NCBI GenBank assembly: GCA_035610835.1
Contig: CM069454.1
Span: forward strand, 58,820,580-58,884,579
Source of the DNA: Ophiura sarsii
Taxonomy: Eukaryota > Echinodermata > Ophiuroidea > Amphilepidida > Ophiuridae
Length of the DNA stretch: 64,000 nt
Direction of reading: 5' to 3'
The notes beneath the pieces were generated by a model, which worked only from the letters and a program-made list of their open reading frames with translations, ran no database searches and was not told where the DNA came from. The translations under genes were made by a program, and so were the position numbers. This document shows positions 20,934-33,057 of this stretch, piece by piece (position 1 is the first letter of the stretch; the number at the start of each line of letters is the position of its first letter).

Positions 20934-21973
20934 TGTGGCCATGTGTTTTGAACTGACCACCCAAAAAGGGTGGCGGCGTTGCATTTTTGGTGACGGATCA
21001 TTCAACTCTCTCTATTAACTCAACAACTAAATGGGGTAGAGCTATGGTTTATTTGTCATTTGAAAGCCTATTAATCTAGCTACATTGTGTGAATAAATCA
21101 GGTATTTCTATAACTGTTTGGCTGATATATGATTGATTATATTTCGAAAGTCAGGGGTGGCGGCGGTGGCGGTGGCGGTGACGCTGTGTACATTCGCTAT
21201 GGGGAATATAGAAAATGTTCCCAATTCTACGTTCAATTTACAATAACTCCTCATCCCCCTGTATGGTACAAACATGATTTTGCTCTCATTTTATAGATTG
21301 TTTTATATTCTATAAGTTTCTGTTTCAACAAACGTGTCAACTATTACGTAACAATTGTAATCACGAATCGATTGTATTGTCCTTGGCTTTTTCCATTCGC
21401 TACATAGTGAACTTGCCCTAATTCATCGGTTTTACATACATAACTTTAACAAAGAAGTATACAACCGATGATAGCAAAATTATACATTTTTGGAAAGCTC
21501 TCAAATGGGGGAATTCAAAAATGCCGTTTAAATCAGGATAGGGTGAATAGCCAAAAAAATATATGTGTAAACTCTAATAAATATGAAATGTAAACGTTTG
21601 TGCGCATTCACTTCCCGATACAGTATATTTCAACAAGTTACCCTTGACAACCATTGTGTTCTGATGGGTAAATTGCATGAGGAAGTAAAATGATGATTGG
21701 GATAGGAATAAAAAAATATATTGAGCTTTAATTAAAATATGAAAACAAATCGATATTTTTTGAACATTATTCTTAATCACAACATGTTACCATTAGGTCC
21801 TATGCAAATTCCAATAGCATATTTGGATTTCTTGTGAGATTACCGTTCAGAAAATATAGACTTTGTATGGGGTAGAACAAGTAGTTATTGCGATATGCTA
21901 ATTGATGGTGTAAAATGTAAAAATCTGGACATGCAACGGGAAGGGTGGCGAGTTCAAAACACATGGCCATGTG
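20934..21973. mobile_element. TIR family A element, copy 2
   Basis: Ends carry GGCCATGTGTTTTGAACT and its complement, followed inward on both sides by GGGTGGCG-type sequence. Interior blocks (ACAATAACTCCTCATC, the Ser/Lys-poor AT-rich middle and the terminal half) match 48118-49170. No intact ORF. Non-autonomous. Confidence 0.65.
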
Positions 21974-22646
21974 TGTTTAGGACCAAGGTCACTCAACACA
22001 AAAGCCGATGTAGCCTTTCGCCCTGTCATGAAATAACTTCTTAATATCCATAAATAATACGCCACTCTCGTTCCTAGATATATGCATTAAATCGCTAGGA
22101 ATCGATTTCAAAAGAAGTGCTATTGTCCATCGCGCTCATCACATCCCTTAGAAATTTGAAATTTGGGACATAATAGCAACCGCCCTCTCTGTTGATTTTT
22201 TATCACAAAAAAGTTCCGCTGTGTTGAGCCTGGGGGCGTTATTCATTGATGACAATATATACGACCACAGGCTAGGGGGGGGGGGGGGGGGGGGGGGGGT
22301 GGGGTACCGCGCCATTTTGTCCCGAAGCAATGGTTATGACGTCATATTTTTGTCGATTTTCAGAACTATTGTATTGGATTTACGTGCAAAAAATATGCCC
22401 TTGGCATCATACTTTCCCAGGTGTGCAGTTCATTTTAAATTTCAGATGTTCTAAAATGGATGGTTTTCTAAACAATTCGAGAAAGAAAATCGAACTGCAC
22501 ACCTCAGAATTGCAAAAAAAGCATAAAACAAGTCAACTTGTTTGTGCCTTTGAACAGAGTGGCGGCCGGGATTGTAGAATTTAACACAGTGCATTAACCC
22601 ATGACCCATGATATAAATAAATTATTTGCGTTCAATTTTTTCAATT

Positions 22647-22720
22647 AGCACGGTTAGTGTAGTGGAAAGAAAGTCGCTTAAGGAGCGAGAGGTTGTGGGT
22701 TCGAGTCCCATTAGGAGCAC
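22647..22720 (+). tRNA. tRNA-like sequence, unit 1
   Basis: TTAGTGTAGTGG (A-box region) and GGTTCGAGTCCC (B box) are correctly spaced, and a 4-bp anticodon stem CGC-side and a T stem GTGGG/CCCAT can be drawn, with AAG in the anticodon position (Leu-type). The 3' end TAGGAGC finds no partner at the 5' end, so the acceptor stem is missing. Probably a pol III-promoter relic. Confidence 0.4.
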
Positions 22721-23772
22721 TTTTTGTTTTATATGCTGGATTTGCTTAGCATCATCTGTATGCTTGCCCACGTGGACACATGTACCACACTGCTGGCGTT
22801 TACCGGAGCAGGGTTACGCCATTTTTTTCTCTCGAAAATGTCAAACAAAATTACCGTTCTTTTAAAAATAAGAATTATAATCAAATTACAAACACATTTT
22901 GTGCGAGAGCAACACACACATTTGGCAAAAATTGCACAATAAAAATCCGTTCGTTATAAATAAATGGACATGGTTAAATAATAAAACTATCACAATTACA
23001 GTCGTAAATCTCTGTGGCGTGCGTAGGTTGGCCATGTCGTTGGCAATCGGAAATCACGGGTTCAAATATTCCCATTATTTTTCTATTTTTTAAACTTGAT
23101 GGTATATTAATGTAACATCATTGTTATGTCAATTTTTATCAATTATAAATGCCGCCCATGCGTTTATAGTTTTCTTTTTATTTATTTATCTATCATAAAT
23201 GTATCCTTGATTTATTTAACTTTGTCTAAACAATTAAAATGCGTAAACAATTATATTATTGCTCGATATAGAGTGATTTAACTTGAGTTCAGTTTGATAA
23301 TATGATAGCAAAACTTGTTGTAAAACCATTTTACCAGTGTGTCCAACAATTTCACACTTTGGTAATACATTCAGAGATGTCACTTTTAGCTTGTTATAGC
23401 TAGGCTCAATATAGGGGGGGGGGGGGTGGGGTACCGCGCCATTTTGTCCCGAAGCAATGGTCATGACGTCATATTTTGGTCGATTTTCTGAACTTTTGTA
23501 TTGGATTTACGTGCAAAATATATGCCCTTGGCAGCATACTTTCCCGGGTGTGTGGGTGCACTTTAAATTTCAGATGTTCTAAAATGGACGGATATCTAAC
23601 CAATTTGATAAAAAAACACGATCCACACACCCCAGAATTGCAAAAAAAGCATAAAATAAGTCCACTTTTTTGTGCCTTTGAACAGAGTGGCGGCCGGGAT
23701 TGTAGATTTAACACAGTGCATTAACCCATGACCCATGATATAAATAAATTATTTGTGTTAAATTTTTTCAGT

Positions 23773-23847
23773 TAGCACGGTTAGTGTAGTGGAAAGAAAG
23801 TCGCTTGAGGAGCGAGAGGTTGTGGGTTCGAGTCCCATTAGGAGCAC
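23773..23847 (+). tRNA. tRNA-like sequence, unit 2
   Basis: Duplicate of 22647-22720 with one difference in the anticodon loop (GAG instead of AAG). The acceptor stem is likewise unpaired. Confidence 0.4.
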
Positions 23848-25090
23848 TTTTTGTTTTATATGCTGGATTTGCTTAGCATCATCTGTATGCTTGCCCACGC
23901 GGACACGTACACCACACTGCTGGCGTTTACCGTATCAGGGTTACGCCATTTTTTTCTCTCGAAAATGTCAAAAAAAATTACCGTTCTTTTAAAAATAAGA
24001 ATTATAATCAAATTACAAACACATTTTGTGCGAGAGCAACACACACACATTTGGCAAAAATGGCATAATAAAAATCCGTTCGTTATAAATAAATGGACAT
24101 GGTTAAATAATAAAACTATCACAATTACAGTCGTAAATCTCTGTGGCGTGCGTAGGTTGGCCATGTCGTTGGCAATCGGAAATCACGGGTTCGAATATTC
24201 CCATAATTTTTTTTATTTTTAAACTTGATGGTATATTAATGTAACATCATTGTTATGTCAATTTTTATCAATTATAAATGCCGCCCATGCGTTTATAGTT
24301 TATTTTTATTTATTTATCTATCATAAATGTATCCTTGATTTATTTAACTTTGTCTAAACAATTAAAATGCGTAAACAATTATATTATTGCTCGATATAGA
24401 GTGATTTAACTTGAGTTCAGTTTGATAATATGATAGCAAAACTTGTTGTAAAACCATTTTACCAGTGTGTCCAACAATTTCACACTTTGGTAATACATTC
24501 AGAGATGTCACTTTTAGCTTGTTATAGCTAGGCTCAATATAAGCAAGTTTGCGACCGGGTTTGCGACCTCTATAATTTTAGGCTGGTAACACAATCCCAC
24601 AGTGCATTTCGTTAAAACAGTGTACATTATTTTTCCACGATACGTATCACGTGATAACCACGATCGATTTCGCAAAATATTGCAAAATGGCGCGGTACCC
24701 CAGCCCCCCCCTAACCACAGGCCTACATGTTATAAACATAGGTCGCTACAGGTGTTGAAACAATGAAAGGTGACATTAAATTAGAGAATTCACCAATGAT
24801 AGATCTTAGATCATTGACGCATTGGATGAAGAAAATACTGAACTTCAACGCTAAACATTTTCGTGGAGAATTGCCCATCAAAAGAAATACAGCAGCTGCT
24901 TAAACTTTCCTAATTTGTCTTCATCAGATTTAATTTTCATGTATTACCATGCGTTGAGCTTCGTCGATTTCTCAGCAATTTTGTGTATAGATCGTTAAAA
25001 TCGGCTAACTAAATCGTCTATTATAGTGACACCAGTAATCGATTTTGAAAATGTAATACCTATAGATTATAATCTTGCGCTCCTCTGGTA

Positions 25091-25177
25091 GTTCCCTCCG
25101 TAGCTCAATCGATAAGAGCGCTGTCTATGAATGCAAAGATTGCTGTGCTGCTGCTGGTTCGAATCCGCTTAGAATCA
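25091..25177 (+). tRNA. tRNA-like sequence
   Basis: A box TAGCTCAATCGATAAGAGC and B box GGTTCGAATCC are both intact, but the region between them is too long for a standard tRNA without an intron or long variable arm, and I cannot pair the ends. Could be an intron-bearing gene or a SINE head. Confidence 0.4.
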
Positions 25178-25469
25178 CATTTTTTTTAAAAGTAAAGCAA
25201 CACGCAAGTCAAACGAGGGCGTCTTGAAAATAATTCCTCTCTAAGGGATGTGTCATCATGGGTTCGAGTTTACGTGTAATTATATAGAAAGCTGGGTGAA
25301 ATGAAAGTGTCTATAAACTTCAAAAATAGGGGTGAATAGGGACATGGAGGCCCCGTTTTACGGTACACAAACTGGCCGGTGACATTTAAAAAACAGTTCC
25401 CAATTTGTGTCCCTATTCACCCCCATGTCCCTATTCACCCCGTTTTACGGTACTGTAGTTGCCGCAATA

Positions 25470-25876
25470 GAGCGTGTTTCTGCTGGGGAAGAAACCACTA
25501 ATAAACGCTAAGTTTGCCCAGTAGAAACAGACAGAACCCGGCAATAATCGGTATTTTTGGTAATCCCAAAAACCTTCACAAACCAGGTTTGGAACCGGTA
25601 ATAATCGGCAATAAACTCAGTAGAAACAGAAAGGCGATTCTTAGCGGTTTACGCCGTGAACCGTGTCACGCTGGGTTATACACATTATTGTGAAGCAATC
25701 TTTTTCAGGTGCGGTGGCATTGTTTGGAATTACAAAAGGTCAAATGTCGTGGCCCATCGACTAGGATCGATAAACTTAGCGGTAACTTTTCGCGAGTAGA
25801 AACAGGGCGGGGGATTAAAAACTGACCGATTGAAACTTAGCGTTTATTAGCGTTTACTTTTTGCAGAAACACGCTC
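25470..25876. mobile_element. 407-bp TA-flanked TIR element
   Basis: Ends GAGCGTGTTTCTGC and complement, with TA on both sides. Inward, ACTAATAAACGCTAAGTTT is mirrored by AAACTTAGCGTTTATTAG. TA duplication suggests Tc1/mariner-type mobilisation. Non-autonomous. Confidence 0.7.
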
Positions 25877-25895
25877 TATTACTAGTCGTCTGAAC

Positions 25896-26093
25896 ATGCC
25901 TAAAGTCTGTTTCGCATACACCTGTAGAAGTGATCGGCGTAAATTTAGACTAAATTCTACAAATAATTCCTCTACTCCGGACAGTTGTCCACACGGTACT
26001 AAATACAACGTTACTCCGAAGTTTTCCGACCATCGCAGGGGGCTTATAGGAGTAAATATCGGAAGTACACACACCGCACCCTTTGACCTTTGA
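25896..26093 (+). CDS. Small ORF with THAP-like start
   Basis: 65 codons. The N terminus MPKVCFAYTC has the M-P-x-x-C-x4-C start typical of THAP zinc-finger domains, but the downstream Cys and His and the AVPTIF-type end are absent. It could be a first exon whose partner is elsewhere, or chance. A splice donor is not obvious. Confidence 0.25.
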   Translation: MPKVCFAYTCRSDRRKFRLNSTNNSSTPDSCPHGTKYNVTPKFSDHRRGLIGVNIGSTHTAPFDL

Positions 26094-26438
26094 CCGATGA
26101 CAACCGCGCAAATTCTGATTATTTCGAATCCCGTTTTCGGCAGCATGGTGCTAAGCATTGGTTTCCAGTTTACAATACGATTTATTCCGTTATTTCCAAA
26201 TTGTCGGTTCCTTTATTCGATTATTTCAGCTAGGTTTATTTATCGCTCGCTTGTAATCATGAATTCAAAATCGAAATTTCTCTTTTTGCTACTAATTGTT
26301 CGCCTCTTTTCGGATGGTGGTATACAAGATTTAATGCCTATGCTGATAGCAACAGCGGTATTTTTTTCAAGGCAGACGATCTGATAGGGATGAGCACCAT
26401 CGGATGCGTTTGTGGCATCGTCACATCATTGGCGAAGG

Positions 26439-26678
26439 TTTACGCCAAAGATCGTGTTAAGTGCATCCACACGGGCGTGCTACTCCGAACTGCAGCTCGT
26501 GTTAAGCGCGTTACTCCTGAGAAATCTCAGTATTAAATCGGGTCGGAGTAAGGTCGGATTAGTTAACACGGGTGCCGTCCACACGGTCACTACTCCGACC
26601 TTTAACACGACCAATCATTAAACCGACCTTACTCCGACCTTACTCCGAACGAATTTACGCCTGTCTGAACGCAGCTAT
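26439..26678 (+). repeat. Dispersed repeat family D, copy 1
   Basis: Shares long blocks with 47356-47562: GCGTTACTCCTGAGAAATC, GGAGTAAGGTCGGATTAG and CGCCTGTCTGAAC. Within it, CGTCCACACGG-type words and ACTCCGACC words recur, so it has an internal repeated design. Confidence 0.6.
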
Positions 26679-27264
26679 AGATCAGTTCCACACAACATTT
26701 CAATAGAGATAATCCGGGACTTAACCATCCCTGTCTCTATTATCTATGAATGAACACAATGAAATGGTAATTGGGTCTGATGGTTTAATACTTTGTCGAC
26801 AATAGTGATAACTTGCAAGCTTCCAGGGGGAGAAATACTTTTGCGCGGCAGTGTATACTCCGTTAAAGGGTCTGTTACTTCCATGGTCACACTACGGCGA
26901 TCAGGCGTTGTGCTTGCTTTGCGCTGAAAAAAGTATCAAAGCGCTTAGCAAACGCATACGAACCGATTGGGAACGCGGTGGAAGCTGGCTAGAGCGGGAG
27001 AGTGTCCCCATGTAACACGCAGAAAAGAGCGCGGAAACCTCCTAAAATTTGTCACATTTTTAAACAAGGTAGCTCTTAGTACGCTCCTATCCCGCTTATC
27101 ACATTTTCATGGCGCTCTTATTACCACCCATTGTGTTTCTACTTTAAAGTCGATGATGAGTTTCAGGAATGTTTGGAAAGGTTTTTACTTGTTACTTTTA
27201 ATAAAAATTACAAGATGGTACTAAATAAAAAAAATATTGTGGCATCCTGCGTTGTGATACATTT

Positions 27265-27640
27265 TCCAAAACTCACCAGTTTCGATCGTTTTCAGCTTTG
27301 TGTTTTTATTCATATGCCGATATCACAGGTGACGATTTCAAAGCCTTTTGATTTCATAATGTGCAAATGGTTCGATATTTGGCTCTCTTTGAATGGTACA
27401 CTAAACTTAGCTGCTACGTGCATGCGTGTGATGAGAATAATATGCATTGGCGCAGTATTGTGTATATTATTGCACAAGGCAGCTTAATTGTTTCAATTCA
27501 CATTAAAGATGAGGGTTCGACCGGAGGTTGGAATAAAATGGGATCCTTCGACAACTAGCGAATATACGCCAGAAGACCGTACATCTTATTTTTGCTCATC
27601 ACCATGCCCATCCAACACTTATAAAACTCACCCATTGCTT
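27265..27640 (-). repeat. Dispersed repeat family C, copy 2
   Basis: Inverted copy of 17400-17760, including TTTCGATCGTTTTCAGCTTTG and GACGATTTCAAA. No transposase relic accompanies it, so it is a fragment or non-autonomous derivative. Confidence 0.6.
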
Positions 27641-28979
27641 GTGTGTTAGTTTTCGATCGCGACAGGAGCATGTGCAGGTGTGATTTTTGTGTGTACATGT
27701 ACATGTACATCCCCGCTCTACACGCCCGTACACGTCCACATACAGTCCCTTGCATAGCCGGGCATCGTTTTTTTCTCAAAAGGGTCCTGAATATTGCTGT
27801 TGCTGTGTACCTAAATACAAGTGCTGTCGGTTGAATTTGGAACCAACGTTTAATTTCAACCGTCTATTTTCAATTAAAAAATACTCCAATTCTTGAAAAA
27901 ATTCACAAAAGCTCACAGACAACAAATAAGCACATCATTGTGTTTACTACTCCGTAGGCCTACATTGAATGGCCCCTGGCTAGTCTATGAACATGATCTG
28001 CAAAGGCCAATTGTTATGTAAATAAGAAGCCAGTCGGCTTATGTCCTTGAATCGATTTTCCTATTTCCTACACCACCGATATTTGTAATTTGCTTCAAAA
28101 TTCAGAAAAGAGAGTTGTATCTTCAAAAGTACATTACGCGGTTCACGGCTTTCACGCCCTGATATGGGCGACAGTAGTTTGGCGTGGATTTGATACCGTG
28201 CTGAACTCATCATAGCTCATTGCTGCGAGAGCGTAATTATAAAATGCTGGCGTAACGTTTTAATGGAACTATTTTGAATTCGTGAAAATTATCAGATTTG
28301 CCTAAATTGACAATTTTTGCAACCAAGCTTAATTTCTTTTAGGATCACGGGAGCATAAAATAAATAAAAAGTGTTAGACTTGACTTGAGTGTCAAATCGA
28401 CTATAATCTAATTGAACGCAACTATACAGATATAGTGCTCATTATGGTTATTTCGATATAACTAAAATAAAATGATACGAGTTGTTCGGAATTTTATTTT
28501 ATTTAAACCTTGACTGTAAATAAAACAGATACAAGTCACTGGCCGGGTCGATGACCTTTTCGAACCTTTTATTCACAAGTTGATGGTTTCTTAAATGAGA
28601 AAACATATACACATTTTGAACAAATAAAATTATATGCGAGGATAGGCCTATTCGTTTGTGTTAATTTTCCACAAGAACAAATGAATTAGATGTTGTCAAT
28701 ATTATTGGTCTAATACATACATCACCTGATAATTTACAATGGTGTTTGATACAATGTACATGTATATCCCGCTGCATATAGTTTGCAATATTGAACATTA
28801 TTTTCATGACGTCAGTTTTCAGCAATGTCAAACATGTCAAAAGTAAAGGTAATTTTTTTCCCCGAGATTGACTACAGTTCTCTTTTGTCAATTTCAATGG
28901 TACAAAGATCAGGAAAGATTGTAGGTTACGCTATTGTTCCTTATTTGCCAACTACCTTTTCTATTATATAAGCCAGTTT
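27641..28979. other. Intergenic stretch, nothing recognised
   Basis: Contains a short (TGTACA)n-like run near 27695-27708. No ORF, repeat arm or RNA I can support. Confidence 0.5.
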
Positions 28980-28980
28980 T

Positions 28981-29214
28981 AACACTTTCCACGTGGCAGG
29001 CGTCTGCAGACGACATTCTAAAATGTCTCAAACTGTTGTCAAAATTGTTAAATTTCATAACCATACTTGGAATCAGCATGTGAAATGCATTGAAATATAA
29101 AGTACAAACATGCCTCGTATTGGTTCAGTAATCCTTGAGATAGATTGGGAAAGATTTCTGAACATCTGTTTTTATATGGTAAAACCAATAGCCGCGTGGA
29201 AAGTGTTACGCAAT
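28981..29214. mobile_element. 234-bp TIR element
   Basis: Ends AACACTTTCCACGTGGC and GCCGCGTGGAAAGTGTT are complementary with one mismatch. A related right end, with CAGACGCCTGCCGCGTGG, is seen alone near 36028-36052. Confidence 0.55.
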
Positions 29215-30018
29215 ATTCCGTAATTGTAGCTTTGAATCTCAGCTACAAGTGCATTGTACATTGATATCAGTACTGGGTGTTCAGTGAAAACCAAATTTCC
29301 ATTTAGTGTGAATTTCTGTGAAATGAGGTCAAATATAACCGGTCTAAATTTCAGATATCTCTTTCACAGACTGCAAACAATAGAAATGGCTAATTTGATA
29401 TTAAATTGCATTTTGATTATCCAGATCCAGGTCAAGACAACCATTAAGCTTTACCCTCCCCTATAAGAAATACTGCAAAAGTAGTTTGTTTTTGAACTGA
29501 GATATATCAATTACAGGACTAACTGAAGGGGATTCAAGTCTCTTCACGAATTGATTTTCTGTACGGTTGACTATCTGATTGGCTATTCTGAAGGTTGCAC
29601 ACAAAGAAACTCATAAAGTGACAATCATTCTAAAGATTTAACATAAGAGGCATCACTGTGGCATACATTTTACAATGAATGTGACCGATTAGAAATATTC
29701 CAGTATGCTAAAAGCATAGTAATACATTGGAGTTCATATTATGCTATCTGCAAGTACAAAACCTTTAACTCTTGCAATATGATCGTTCCATATTATATTT
29801 AGATATAATCCAACAATAATTCCATTTTCTGTGTTGAAATCGTGCTCTTAGTCTTACATCTATCGATACAATACGGAGAAAAACAGTAAAACATGACTGT
29901 ATACATTTTGAGGGTAATTTTCCGTTTTCGCTGTCCAAAATCTCTCTCGTCTTGACCACATCATACCACAGGTGAAACAGATATTTTATTTGTATTGTGA
30001 AACACTGTGAGACTTAAA
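29215..30018. other. Intergenic stretch, nothing recognised
   Basis: AT-rich, with scattered short ORFs lacking any domain signal. Confidence 0.5.
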
Positions 30019-30393
30019 GGCATATTATGTGATCTTTTCCAAGTAGCGCCCTCTATCATTGATTTTACTATGAAAGCAGATTTTCTTGCAAATTTGCATT
30101 TTTGATCATAAATCATAAAGATCTTCTAAGTTACAGATCGATACGATTCTAATTACTTCAAAATCATGGTTTGAAAATAGATTGTACCGAGCGGTACAAT
30201 CTTTTTTTAATTTTAAATTTTACTCTAAATTCACTCTAAAACTATGATTTTGAGGTTGTTAGGAATCGTATCACTCTGTACCTTGGAATATATTTATGAT
30301 TTATGATCAGAAAAGTAAATCTGCAAGAAAATCTGCTTCCAATTTTTCCAGGATTGAGGGCGTCCCCTGGAAAAGATCACAAGTGGGTATGCC
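30019..30393. mobile_element. Palindromic element with ~170-bp arms
   Basis: GGCATA...TGTGATCTTTTCC on the left is mirrored by GGAAAAGATCACA...TATGCC on the right. The arms continue inward through AGCAGATTTTCTTGCA and TGATCATAAATCATAAA. The centre near 30190 is itself a GATTGTACC/GGTACAATC hairpin. Probably a long-TIR MITE. Confidence 0.65.
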
Positions 30394-31026
30394 GACTAGT
30401 TTTATGTCTAAACTCAACATTATAGACATGATAGAGGCGACCATCGTAGCGGGTGCGCCAAAAAGTGGCTCAATAAGTTGTAACATAAGTTTTTAACATT
30501 AACAATTTCTGAGGCCCCATGAGCTATAAAATGTTTGATTGTATAACTCAAAACAATACACATTGATCAACTTTCAAACATGGTAAACACGTGCTCATTC
30601 TTCAGATTCCATTCATGTGGGTTTTTGCAAAAGAAATTGTCAAAACTTCAGTGTTATGCTAACATTACATAAATGAATCGTATTCCAAAGTGTTCAGAGA
30701 ACATTTAAGTCAAATGTGCAAAATTGTCTGTTTCCAATTTAGTGCATTTATTCATACACAGGGTGTCACAAAATGATATATACCCATCGATGCCCAAATT
30801 TCAAATACCAGGGTTTGAGTAAAACTAAGAATGTATCGCCATTTTATATGTTCATTCTGTTTTGAGACAAAATCGCAACTTAACAGTGGACTAACTACAC
30901 ACCGTTGCTTCAATTGCTTGACAAATCTACCACTGTTTATTATATGGAAGTGACTATACGACCTATCATCGGGTAGCCAATTGCTTCACCAGACTATACA
31001 ACCTATGGTACCAGACTGTACAACCT

Positions 31027-31225
31027 ATGGTTAGGGTAAGGGTAATGGTTAGGTAGGGTTATGGTAAGGGTAAGGGTAAGGGTAAGGATAAGGGTAAGGG
31101 TAAGGGTAAGGGTAAGGGTAAGGGTAGTGTAAGGGTAAGGGTAAGGGTAAGGGTTAGGGTTAGGGTTAGGGTTAGGGTTAGCCTTATGGTTAGTTAGGGT
31201 TAGGGTTAGGGTAAGGTAGGGTTAG
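31027..31225 (+). repeat. Interstitial telomere-like repeats, block 1
   Basis: Starts as variant TAAGGG repeats and shifts to canonical TTAGGG repeats, with small interruptions. TTAGGG is the usual metazoan telomere unit. Confidence 0.85.
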
Positions 31226-31721
31226 GCCAAGAAAAATAAATTGTTTGTTTGTCCACGTCCGACCGACCGTGTACCATGGTGCCGACCGTATTCTTTTTTA
31301 TTTTCGATTATTTTTTTAAAACAACATTTTTAGCAATTTGAACGGCCAAGCGGACCGTTTTATTCCTGATTTCGTATGACATATTCAATCTGGTCTTTAT
31401 AACACCATCCCCCAATGCGCAATCTCGTGTAACATGATGTTTATTGCGTGAACTTGGCACCCGCGGAGACTATTAAAAGGACTAAATGAAAATTGTTCGC
31501 ACGTGCAAGTGATGTCATTTTTTTATACTGTAAGAAAATATGAAGAAATCTAGTTACGGTTAATATTTGTTCCCAAAATGTTGCTCAACGGCATGAATAT
31601 TAATTTCAACATAGTATAAAAAGTTGGGGGTAGTTAGTACAGGAAAAATAGGTTTAGTAATACTCTCACGTATATATTTCTAACAAAACGTCAACACAAC
31701 GTTCTTTCGCTTTCTGTAATA

Positions 31722-31928
31722 ATGGCGGCGACCTACACGGTATCTGCGCGTTGCAAACTTGGTGCAAAAATTATATTTGACCGAGTTTGCAGTGTTGCAA
31801 CCAATTCGACAATATTGGAGATCGAAATCAACAGTGTGAAGGTGGCCGAGAGTAAAGCAGCAATGTCGCAAACTCATGAACAAGAGTTCTATACTGTCAA
31901 AGCGATGTGTTTTGTGTTTGGACTTTAA
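31722..31928 (+). CDS. Small unrecognised ORF between telomere-like blocks
   Basis: 68 codons, starting MAATYTVSARCKLGAKI. Composition is plausible for a real peptide, but there is no signal peptide, no membrane segment and no motif I know. It lies between the telomere-like blocks at 31027 and 32037. Chance is a real alternative. Confidence 0.2.
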   Translation: MAATYTVSARCKLGAKIIFDRVCSVATNSTILEIEINSVKVAESKAAMSQTHEQEFYTVKAMCFVFGL

Positions 31929-32036
31929 TTCACAGTATCCATGCCGAATTTAAATTACCAAATACGATATCCGTATAAAAAAAGAAGAAGATCTTTTAAC
32001 AAATCCGACCTACCGACCCTACCCTTTGTTGGCCTT

Positions 32037-32092
32037 AGGGTTAGGGTAAGAGTTAGAGTTAGGGTTGGGGTTAGGATTAGGGTAAGGGTTGC
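32037..32092 (+). repeat. Interstitial telomere-like repeats, block 2
   Basis: About nine degenerate TTAGGG/TAAGGG units in the same orientation as block 1, 0.8 kb away. Confidence 0.75.
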
Positions 32093-32617
32093 TGCCGGAT
32101 CATCGGCTGTATAGCTTTTCACGAAATAGCTGCACGGTCATCTGTATATAGCTTTTCCCCATAGCAGCTTGGATTATATTATATTTGAGATCAAATTCAA
32201 ACATCCTTTTCGAGCCGCGAAATCCGTGAACCGTCCTAGCTAGTTTTAAATATATTACTTAGAAACTACAAATGGTGGTGTAAACATTATTTCAATAATA
32301 ATAATACAGGCACATTGATTTGTATTACATAACGGCTGGCATTTACTTTACAAGTTTAGCTCAATCGATAATAACACACAACGAGTTTCTATTGTATTGG
32401 CCTGTTGCATAGGACAGTGCGGTGGTATACCGCGGTACATGTCACCTTTCATGATGCCATGCACACTAAACAGTCAGTGGAAAATTAAAATGAAATCGTA
32501 AATAATTCCACATTCCAAAATAAACTATAATGGAACAATAATGAATAATTATACGAAATGATAAACAATATCGAAAACTAATTTAAAAAATGTATATAAA
32601 CGATTAAAATAAAATGT

Positions 32618-32692
32618 CAAGCCGTGATAGGATTCGAACCCACGACCTCCGGTTTACTAGTCCAGTGCTCTACCGCTGAGCCAACTATGCGC
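32618..32692 (-). tRNA. tRNA-Thr-like pseudogene
   Basis: On the minus strand, GGCTCAGCGGTAGAGC forms a normal D arm, the anticodon loop reads CTAGTAA (AGT, Thr) on a slightly impaired stem, and GTGGG-TTCGAAT-CCTAT forms a T arm. The acceptor strands do not pair, so the gene is probably dead or a SINE head. The rest of 32093-33057 shows nothing else. Confidence 0.45.
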
Positions 32693-33057
32693 TATGTGAA
32701 CGTTATAACAAACAAAAGTAATATGGTTCAACATACCACTCTTCTCTAAATTAGATGTTTAAAATGCTTTATATTTCTTAATCTTTGCAGTTTTAAGATA
32801 GTTTCTCGCTCAAAAGTTGTTTATTTACTGTTAAAGAATGTAATTCTGATTTAAATGTAACGAATAACACTACTTTTTGAAACAATTCTAGATATATTAT
32901 ATTTCGTTCGTACAGCATTTTGTCGTTTTATGTGCACATCTTTTACGACTTAGTATTGCATCATGGGCTTTTTGCCGGACACGCGAGGACTTGGGAGCGA
33001 AGCGAGTTATGTGATTTTTGTCCAGGACAAACACTTGAGATGTACACGCCCTTTAAG

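Larger units (their letters stand above)
22273..24713. mobile_element. 2.4-kb TIR element with internal tandem duplication
   Basis: Starts TAGGGGG...GGGGTACCGCGCCATTTTG and ends with the complement, CAAAATGGCGCGGTACCCC...CCCCTA. A 9-bp target duplication, ACCACAGGC, flanks it (22264-22272 and 24714-24722). A 9-bp duplication suggests a Mutator-like origin; an 8-bp reading would suggest hAT. The interior is a ~1.14-kb unit present twice in tandem (about 22273-23412 and 23413-24540), each with its own G run and tRNA-like sequence. Confidence 0.75.

Noticed and set aside
22626..24222. Duplicated ORFs of 60-123 codons in the 22273-24713 element
   Set aside because: They span the tRNA-like sequences and differ by frame-changing indels between the two units.
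30765..30840. CAGGGTGTCACAAAATG, mariner-like terminus
   Set aside because: No matching inverted end found nearby, so no element can be bounded.
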